NCBI GenBank assembly: GCA_964628235.1
Contig: CAZVLU010000012.1
Coordinates: 1 to 64,000, forward strand
Direction: 5' to 3'
From: CAMAVH01 sp964628235
GTDB taxonomy: Bacteria > Pseudomonadota > Alphaproteobacteria > SMXQ01
Length of the DNA stretch: 64,000 bases
Shown: positions 58,674 to 64,000 of the stretch, one piece after another
How positions within the stretch are numbered: position 1 is the first letter of the stretch
Layout: the number at the start of each line of letters is the position of its first letter
Translations under genes and position numbers: made by a program
The notes under the pieces: generated by a model
The model's input: the letters and a program-made list of their open reading frames with translations, nothing else
What the model was told of the DNA's origin: nothing
The model's database searches: none

Positions 58674-59702
58674 ATGACAATCAGAATGGTCGGCCTTGCC
58701 GGCACGATATGCGCGGCATTAGCCGTAACGCCCGCTTGGAGTCAGAGCGCACAAGAGTTTTACAACGGGAAGACGCTTCGCCTCATCGTGAGCAATCCAG
58801 CTGGCGGCGATTATGATCTCGGCGGACGCACGCTGGCGCGGTTCATGGTCAAACATTTGCCCGACCGCGTCACCATCGTCGTCCAGAACATGCCGGGCGC
58901 CAGCACCGTGGTCGGAGCGAACTATCTTTACAACGTGGCGCCAAAAGACGGCACGGTCTTTGGGTCCTTTTCCCGCAATATGCCGGCACAGGCTGTGCTC
59001 GGTAACGAAAACATCAAAGCCGACCCACGCAAGTATGGATGGCTCGGCGGCTCATCGCTGCCGAGCCGCGTCTGCGTCGTCAACGCCGCGTCGGCGGTCA
59101 AGACGTTTCCCGACCTGTTCCAGCACGAAGTGATCGTCGGCGGCAGCGGCGCCGGATCGTCACTCAGCATCGTGCCGGGTGTGCTCAACCGTGTGCTTGG
59201 GACCAAGTTCAAGGTGGTCGAAGGCTACAAAGGCTCGACGGACGCGGTCTTGGCTATGGAGCGCGGGGAAACACAGGGCATCTGCCACAGCTTCAGTTCG
59301 TTCCGGAATACCCACTCGGATATGCTGCGCGACGGCCGGGTCCGCATCCTTCTTCACGCCGAAGAAGCGGCCTTCCCGTACGCGCCGAATGTGCCTTCAG
59401 TGTATGATTTCGCCAAAACTGAAGAGCAAAAGCAACTGATGCGCTTCGCCTTCTCAAGCGTCGAATTCGGGCGCCCCTATGTGACGCCTCCTGACGTGCC
59501 TGCCGAACGTGTCGCTTTGCTGCGCAAGGCCTTCAAGGACACATTGAACGATCCGGAATTAAAGACCGAATCGGACAAGCTGGCATTGGACATGACCTAT
59601 CGCCCCCCGGAGGATCTGGAAAAGCTGGTGTCGCAACTCTACGCCACGCCAAAAAATCTTCTCGAACGAGCACGCGAATTGATGCCGGCTGCCGGCGAAT
59701 AA
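58674..59702 (+). CDS. Bug/TctC-family solute-binding protein (5 of 5)
   Basis: A 342-residue Bug protein. The signal peptide ends near TPAWSQ. Motifs: KTLRLIVSNPAGGDYDLGGR, VTIVVQNMPGASTVVGANYL and PKDGTVFG. GGAGGAG supports ATG 58674. It is closest in style to the first copy (24074), with a similar PYVTPPDVPAERVALLRKAF segment. It heads a unit with a cupin gene 24 bp downstream. Ligand unknown; the malonyl-CoA synthetase nearby hints at a dicarboxylate. Confidence 0.9.
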   Translation: MTIRMVGLAGTICAALAVTPAWSQSAQEFYNGKTLRLIVSNPAGGDYDLGGRTLARFMVKHLPDRVTIVVQNMPGASTVVGANYLYNVAPKDGTVFGSFSRNMPAQAVLGNENIKADPRKYGWLGGSSLPSRVCVVNAASAVKTFPDLFQHEVIVGGSGAGSSLSIVPGVLNRVLGTKFKVVEGYKGSTDAVLAMERGETQGICHSFSSFRNTHSDMLRDGRVRILLHAEEAAFPYAPNVPSVYDFAKTEEQKQLMRFAFSSVEFGRPYVTPPDVPAERVALLRKAFKDTLNDPELKTESDKLALDMTYRPPEDLEKLVSQLYATPKNLLERARELMPAAGE

Positions 59703-59726
59703 TCAATCGATTACAGGGAGAAACAC

Positions 59727-60269
59727 GTGACTGAAACAATCGTAAAAGAAAAGCGGGCGATCGAGGCGAAGCCGAACTACCGCACGAACAAGTCGAAAAT
59801 ACCCGTGCGCCGGGCGCGCCCGTCTGCGGCTGCGCGAGATGATGTCGTGTTGGCGGTTCAACTTGCCTACGGCAATGAAACGAGCTTCATGTTCGCCGAA
59901 CGCGGGCCGGATTATCATACCCGTCCGCACCAGCATGACGCCGAGCAATTGAACTACATCATCTCCGGCGAGATCTGGTTCTATGTCGATGGACGGGGCT
60001 ATCGCTGCGGTCCTGGCGACATCATGCGCATCCCGAAAAACAAGATCCACTGGGCCTGGAACCGCGGCGATCAAACCGCCGTTCTCATCGAAACGCACAC
60101 ACCGCCGCTGATCGGCAATAACGCTGAGGCTCGTGCGCTATCAGTGCCGCTGCTTGGCCCTTCCGAAGACAAGGAGAAGGTGCCGTACGTCGTCAACGTC
60201 GTGGTGCCGATGGATCCGAAGGAGGTCGCGGCGATCGAAGAGCGCGCCTGGGAAGAAGAAGGCAACTAA
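59727..60269 (+). CDS. Single-domain cupin protein A
   Basis: A 180-residue cupin. Motif 1 is GPDYHTRPHQHDAEQLNYIISG (residues near 60-82, giving His/His/Glu-type ligands H..HxH....Q/E) and motif 2 is PGDIMRIPKNKIHWAW (His near 112). It starts at GTG 59727 after AGGGAG. It is similar along its length to the convergent cupin at 60498-61010. Metal-binding cupins of this size may be dioxygenases, isomerases, decarboxylases or sensors. The partner Bug gene is just upstream. Confidence 0.82.
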   Translation: MTETIVKEKRAIEAKPNYRTNKSKIPVRRARPSAAARDDVVLAVQLAYGNETSFMFAERGPDYHTRPHQHDAEQLNYIISGEIWFYVDGRGYRCGPGDIMRIPKNKIHWAWNRGDQTAVLIETHTPPLIGNNAEARALSVPLLGPSEDKEKVPYVVNVVVPMDPKEVAAIEERAWEEEGN

Positions 60270-60497
60270 AGAAACGGCTTTCTCCAGACGCCCAGAGCTG
60301 CTCATCGTAATGGTTAAAGACGACTACCGCACGATACGAGCGCAAGAATGGATGCGCGCGGCTGACCGAGCCGCACAAGATGCCGCGCGCATCCACCTTA
60401 CAAGATATGGCCGAGCGGATTGCCAATCGCCAATAGCGGCGGGGGCTCCATCGCCATGAAAAAGAAGCCGGCTGACGTCAGGTCGATGGCAACTCGC

Positions 60498-61010
60498 TCA
60501 ACGGGATGCCGCTTCTTCTTCGGCAACGGCGCGGGCTTCGATCTTCTTCACGTCTTCTGGATCCATGTGAACGCGGGCATTTTTGGCGATGCGATCGTCT
60601 GATAACACTTCGTCGTCCGCAAGAAGCGGAACCGCCGCATCCCGGGCAGCGCCATTGCCAGGCAATGGTGGAGAATGGGTTTCGATGACGGAACAGCTTT
60701 GCTCCGACCGCACCCATGCCCAATGTAATTTGTTTCTAGGAATGCGCATGATGTCGCCAGGCTTGCAGCGCCAGCATTCGTCTTCGACGAAAAACCAAAT
60801 TTCTCCGGACAAGACGTAGTTGAACTGCTCGCAATCGTGACGATGCGGATTGGTGTGATAGCCCGGGTCTCTATTGGCGATCAGCATGCTCGTTTCCAAT
60901 CCATAGACCCGCTGCGTCTCCTTGAACTCTCCGTCAGGAGTGGTTGTAGGACGTGCGCGACGTTTCGGCACGTCGGCTATGTTGACGCGATAGCGTGGTT
61001 TACTTGACAT
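60498..61010 (-). CDS. Single-domain cupin protein B
   Basis: A 170-residue cupin on the opposite strand, paralogous to cupin A: GYHTNPHRHDCEQFNYVLSG, EIWFFVEDECW, PGDIMRIPRNKLHWAWVRSE and VIETHSPPLPGN line up with it. Both start with a basic segment (RRARP) and end in an acidic helix. The start at 61010 has AGG shortly upstream. It is divergent from the malonyl-CoA synthetase gene. The 228 bp between the two convergent cupins contains one short open frame (60310-60459) that I cannot support as a gene. Confidence 0.82.
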   Translation of the reverse strand: MSSKPRYRVNIADVPKRRARPTTTPDGEFKETQRVYGLETSMLIANRDPGYHTNPHRHDCEQFNYVLSGEIWFFVEDECWRCKPGDIMRIPRNKLHWAWVRSEQSCSVIETHSPPLPGNGAARDAAVPLLADDEVLSDDRIAKNARVHMDPEDVKKIEARAVAEEEAASR

Positions 61011-61290
61011 CCTGCGTTGCTCCCTTTTTAGAAATTATTATTGGCTTATACGCGCCTAGACTGCCCATAAAAACGCATCTCCGGCATCGCTTCTGCAGCT
61101 CGCTCATTATGCCCCAGGCAAAGCTTATCAGATAATATGATTACTCCCGATCTTTTGCATATCATCTATGGGAAGAGCGTGGAGAGGACGGCGATGGAAC
61201 ACTGACTTTTCGGTAAACTCCGCATCACGCGTGACGAGCGTTTGGCCGCCGCGATCAGTAAACAGCGCCGTCAACGCTACGGAGCAGCTC

Positions 61291-62820
61291 ATGACTGAAA
61301 ACATCTATGAGATATTCTCTCGTTCATTTCCGGAGGATCGATCTTCTATCTTTCTCGAGACGGTCGACGGTCGCCAACTGACATTTTCCGATCTCGAGCG
61401 CTTAACAAGCCATTACGCGGGCGCGCTGACAGAGAATGGCGTTATTCAAGGCCAGCGCGTTGCCGCGCAGGTCGATACTTCGCCGGAAAATATCGCGCTT
61501 TATTTGGCCACTCTCAAAATCGGCGCGATATATTTGCCGCTTAACACGGCATACACCAATCATGAGATTGATTACTTCCTTGCCGATGCGACGCCGGCTG
61601 CGCTGATCGTTCGACCTGAGGCAATCGATTCTATGGCGTCGCTCGCCAAATCACATGGCGTGCGATGCGTTTTATCCTTGGGGGCCGACGGCGACGGATC
61701 CTTGCCCGCGGCCGCAAAGTCGGCTGATCCATATGATCAGGTGGCGGCCGTTTCCAAGGATGATGTGGCCGCGATTCTCTACACCTCGGGCACGACCGGG
61801 CGCTCAAAAGGCGCCATGCTGACTCACGAAAATCTTCGCTCGAACGTCGAGACTCTGCACCGCCAGTGGGGCTTCGTCCCCGGCGATATCTTGCTGCATG
61901 CATTGCCGCTTTACCACATCCACGGCCTCTTTGTTGCCGTGAACCTGATGCTTCTGAATGGCGGCCGTATCTTTTTGCTGCCGAAATTCGACACAGCCGC
62001 GGTTATTCGCTGCATGCCGCGAGCGACCGTTTTTATGGGCGTGCCGACATATTACACGCGGCTGCTGGCCGACCCTTCCTTCACGCGAGAGGCCGCTCGG
62101 AACATTCGTCTTTTTGTATCCGGTTCAGCGCCCCTTCTAGCCGAAACCTTCGATAGCTTTGAGAAACGGACAGGCCACCGCATACTCGAGCGTTATGGCA
62201 TGTCTGAAACAGGGATGAATTGCTCGAATCCCCTCATCGGAGAGCGACGGCCGGGGACGGTCGGGCCGCCACTTTCCGATGTCGAGGTTCGGATCGCGGA
62301 CAAAAATGGGTATCCGCTTCTTGCCGGTGAAATTGGAATCATCGAAGTGCGAGGCAGGAATATTTTCAAGGGATATTGGAATTTGCCGGAGAAGACCGCT
62401 GCGGAGTTTCGACCAGACGGATTCTTTATCACCGGAGATCTTGGGAAGCAGAGCGAGGACGGTTACGTCACGATTGTCGGTCGCGACAAAGATCTCATCA
62501 TTTCCGGCGGTTTGAATGTTTATCCCAAGGAGGTCGAGGAAGTGCTCGACCAGATGAGGGGAATCGCCGAGAGCGCTGTGATTGGATTGCCGCATAGAGA
62601 CTTCGGCGAAGCTGTGACGGCTGTGGTCGTGCTCAGCGGAGAGATTCCCATAGACCAAGAGCTAGTCACCAAAAAGGCCTCGGAAAAGCTTGCGAAATTC
62701 AAAATTCCCAAAAAGGTGATCTTCATCGACGCATTGCCCCGCAACGGCATGGGGAAGGTTCAAAAGAACATACTTCGCGACCGCTATCGCGAAAGCTTCC
62801 TGTTCGATTCTCAAGTTTGA
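61291..62820 (+). CDS. matB: Malonyl-CoA synthetase-like acyl-CoA ligase (MatB type)
   Basis: A 509-residue AMP-forming acyl-CoA synthetase. Signatures: ILYTSGTTGRSKGAMLTHEN (ATP loop), LERYGMSETGMNCSNPLIGE, FFITGDLGKQSEDGYV, GRDKDLIISGGLNVYPKEVE (hinge) and the catalytic Lys in PRNGMGKVQKN. The segment YGMSETGMN and the C-terminal third match malonate-CoA ligase (MatB) closely, so malonate or methylmalonate is the likely acid. ATG 61291 has GGAG 6 bases upstream; the longer open frame is unlikely to be translated. No malonyl-CoA decarboxylase (MatA) gene is in the window. It may supply malonyl-CoA or activate another small dicarboxylate imported via the nearby Bug protein. Confidence 0.85.
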   Translation: MTENIYEIFSRSFPEDRSSIFLETVDGRQLTFSDLERLTSHYAGALTENGVIQGQRVAAQVDTSPENIALYLATLKIGAIYLPLNTAYTNHEIDYFLADATPAALIVRPEAIDSMASLAKSHGVRCVLSLGADGDGSLPAAAKSADPYDQVAAVSKDDVAAILYTSGTTGRSKGAMLTHENLRSNVETLHRQWGFVPGDILLHALPLYHIHGLFVAVNLMLLNGGRIFLLPKFDTAAVIRCMPRATVFMGVPTYYTRLLADPSFTREAARNIRLFVSGSAPLLAETFDSFEKRTGHRILERYGMSETGMNCSNPLIGERRPGTVGPPLSDVEVRIADKNGYPLLAGEIGIIEVRGRNIFKGYWNLPEKTAAEFRPDGFFITGDLGKQSEDGYVTIVGRDKDLIISGGLNVYPKEVEEVLDQMRGIAESAVIGLPHRDFGEAVTAVVVLSGEIPIDQELVTKKASEKLAKFKIPKKVIFIDALPRNGMGKVQKNILRDRYRESFLFDSQV

Positions 62821-62845
62821 CTCGATTGCCAAGAGGGCCGCATCG

Positions 62846-62984
62846 TAGGCCGAGATGCTACCAGGCAGGAATTGAGCACCAGCCTGACGGATGCATTCAG
62901 CAGGCGGAGCCGTGTTTTTAGAGCAGATGGCTTACTTCCCACCCGCTTGCATCCGAGACAAGTTACCGTTGGGCTGACAGCACC
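62846..62984 (-). mobile_element. IS6-family relic 5, 5' end only
   Basis: The minus-strand IS6 end GGTGCTGTCAGCCCAAC (62984-62968) plus leader (GAGACAAGTT, TTTTTAGAGCAGATG) resembles relics 2 and 3. The transposase gene is essentially gone. It lies directly after the malonyl-CoA synthetase gene and marks the right end of that module. Confidence 0.6.
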
Positions 62985-63102
62985 GGAAACGGTTATCTGT
63001 CTGCGAATTCAAAGGCCTGTCTTCGGCGTTCGAGGCGCTGCGATAAGCTATGAGCAACAGCCCTGCCAGTCTAAGCCAAGGGATGCCTACTCACTAAGAC
63101 TG

Positions 63103-63297
63103 CTATGAAGAGACCGCTCGCGGCGCCGTTGATTGAGCATTCACGACTCTTAACCAATCGCAGACCATAGCGACGAGACAGACGGTGGCGAAGAAGTTTG
63201 CGGCGAGGCGGTCGTAGCGTGTGGCGATCCGTCGGAAGTCTTTCATACTCCGGAACATCTGCTCAATGGCTTTGCGGTCGCCTGTATCGACCATTTA
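63103..63297 (-). pseudogene. IS5-type transposase, C-terminal fragment
   Basis: About 64 codons matching the end of IS5-family transposases: MVDTGDRKAIEQMFRSMKDF, then RRIATRYDRLAANFFATVCL. The DDE core is missing upstream, where IS3-type sequence begins. The fragment is in the same orientation as the IS3 piece. Confidence 0.75.
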
Positions 63298-63338
63298 TCA
63301 ATGAGGCGCTTTGCCTAATTTTAGATGAGTTGAATTCA

Positions 63339-63589
63339 TTAGATTTGGATCAGGGGATTTAGCGCCGATGGCGGCTGGTCGACCTTCAGGCCGCCATGCT
63401 CGTTGCGCCATCGGTAGTAACTCTGCTCGGACACGCAGATATATCGGCTGACCTCGCCCACCGTCCGGCCCTTCGCCATCTCCACCTCGTCCTGCCGCAG
63501 CAGCCCGATGATCTGTTCTGCCGTAAATCGTTTCCTTGGCATCGCACCCCTCCATGTGGAGTCTGAACTCTCCGTCAGAAACTGGATCA
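63339..63589 (-). pseudogene. IS3-family OrfA fragment with IS end
   Basis: On the minus strand, ATG 63542 begins MPRKRFTAEQIIGLLRQDEV, then GRTVGEVSRYICVSEQSYYR and GGLKVDQ, the helix-turn-helix part of an IS3 OrfA. After GLKVDQ (near 63370) the homology stops and a short unrelated tail follows. The IS terminal repeat (GATCCAGTTTCTGACGG on the minus strand) lies near 63589-63570. OrfB is absent. Confidence 0.78.
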
Positions 63590-63788
63590 CTTAAATGAGT
63601 GCAGACTATGGAGCGATTCACGCGCTCCCCCCCTGCATTCGAGGGCATTGATCGTCGAGATTTCGAGACGTTCGGCTTTTTTGGGCGCTTTTCAAAGACC
63701 AGGGACTGAGATTGGCATCCCTGTTCGGTTTGAGTTTTCCGGTTTCTCCATTATTCTGCGAAGCGAACAGATGCGTCTGGGGGAATGC

Positions 63789-64000
63789 GTGCTCACTCGA
63801 ACCGTTGCGTTGGTCACCATGAAGGGTGGCAGCGGCAAAAGCACCACAGCGATGTGCCTGGCCGGCCACTGGATGGCTGCCGGCTTGCGGACGGGCGTCA
63901 TCGACGCTGACACGTCGCGCAGCGCGGCCCGTTGGGTCGAAAGCGGCGACGCGCTGACGGACCTGGTCGTCCGCCCGGTCAATGGCAAGACAGTCGCCCC
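63789..64000 (+). CDS. ParA/MinD-family ATPase, 3' end outside window
   Basis: The N-terminal 70 residues of a ParA-type ATPase. The deviant Walker A is in VALVTMKGGSGKSTTAMC, followed by LAGHWMAAGLRTGVIDADTS, whose DADT is the Walker A' region. GTG 63789 with GGGGGA just upstream is the likely start; an in-frame ATG at 63771 is possible. Such proteins partition plasmids or chromosomes or place protein complexes. A partner ParB is not in the window, though it may lie to the right. Truncated by the window edge. Confidence 0.85.
   Translation, partial: MLTRTVALVTMKGGSGKSTTAMCLAGHWMAAGLRTGVIDADTSRSAARWVESGDALTDLVVRPVNGKTVA

Noticed and set aside
60310..60459. A short open frame between the two convergent cupins
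   Set aside because: No ribosome site, no recognisable family and it overlaps nothing conserved; not enough support for a gene.
1..64000. CRISPR array
   Set aside because: No run of regularly spaced identical repeats with unique spacers was seen. The TAACAGG array has a 7-bp unit with 14-15-bp spacing, too short for CRISPR.

Overview
The window looks like chromosomal DNA of an alphaproteobacterium of the Hyphomicrobiales (Bradyrhizobium-like). The basis is high GC with GC-rich codon use, a PAS_5-type PAS protein, a serine-recombinase/DUF2924/DUF3489 trio, many Bug-type binding proteins and several IS5, IS6 and IS3 relics. This placement is an inference from gene content; no marker gene is present.

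Bases 1-11.8 kb are fairly ordinary: the end of an amidase, a two-domain ABC permease and its convergent ATPase, a RidA protein, a GlcG/HbpS-like protein and an amidohydrolase divergent from a LysR regulator, then a FrnE-like thioredoxin-fold protein, a pentapeptide-repeat protein and a PAS protein. A small lower-GC insert (P63C protein plus a 54-residue protein) sits between the permease and ATPase genes.

A tRNA-Ser(TGA) at 11.8 kb marks the left edge of an accessory region. Sequence from the last bases of the tRNA onward is repeated in direct orientation at 53.15 kb, with a 50-bp perfect core (11907-11956 = 53166-53215). This brackets about 41 kb that starts with a large serine recombinase module and holds several catabolic modules: (1) 15.2-24 kb, Rieske oxygenase, reductase, Zn-alcohol dehydrogenase, CobW GTPase, dihydroxyphthalate-decarboxylase-like protein, extradiol dioxygenase and aldehyde dehydrogenase, in the order of a phthalate-like route; (2) 25 kb, a helix-turn-helix protein fused to a citrate synthase fold that appears to have lost two of three catalytic residues; (3) 27.4-33.3 kb, a TAXI-TRAP transporter with two TauD/TfdA dioxygenases and an SDR; (4) 34-37.2 kb, an ornithine-cyclodeaminase-like protein, a Bug protein and a second decarboxylase-like protein; (5) 37.3-43.4 kb, nested IS elements and an ABC importer operon between two near-identical IS copies; (6) 43.9-52 kb, bicupin, Bug protein, extradiol dioxygenase, NahE-like hydratase-aldolase, NTF2-like protein, LysR, SDR and a two-subunit Rieske dioxygenase.

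From 52 to 63 kb, IS6-family relics, some reduced to terminal repeats, separate further pieces: an aminotransferase, a TauD dioxygenase with an alpha/beta hydrolase and Bug protein, and a Bug/cupin/cupin/malonyl-CoA-synthetase group. The window ends in IS5 and IS3 fragments and the start of a ParA-like ATPase.

Overall this is an IS-assembled, tRNA-linked catabolic island for aromatic or carboxylated substrates. Actual substrates cannot be read from the sequence. The features that look least ordinary are the pseudo-citrate-synthase regulator, the island ends with a helically phased TAACAGG array, and the IS6 scars at module joints.
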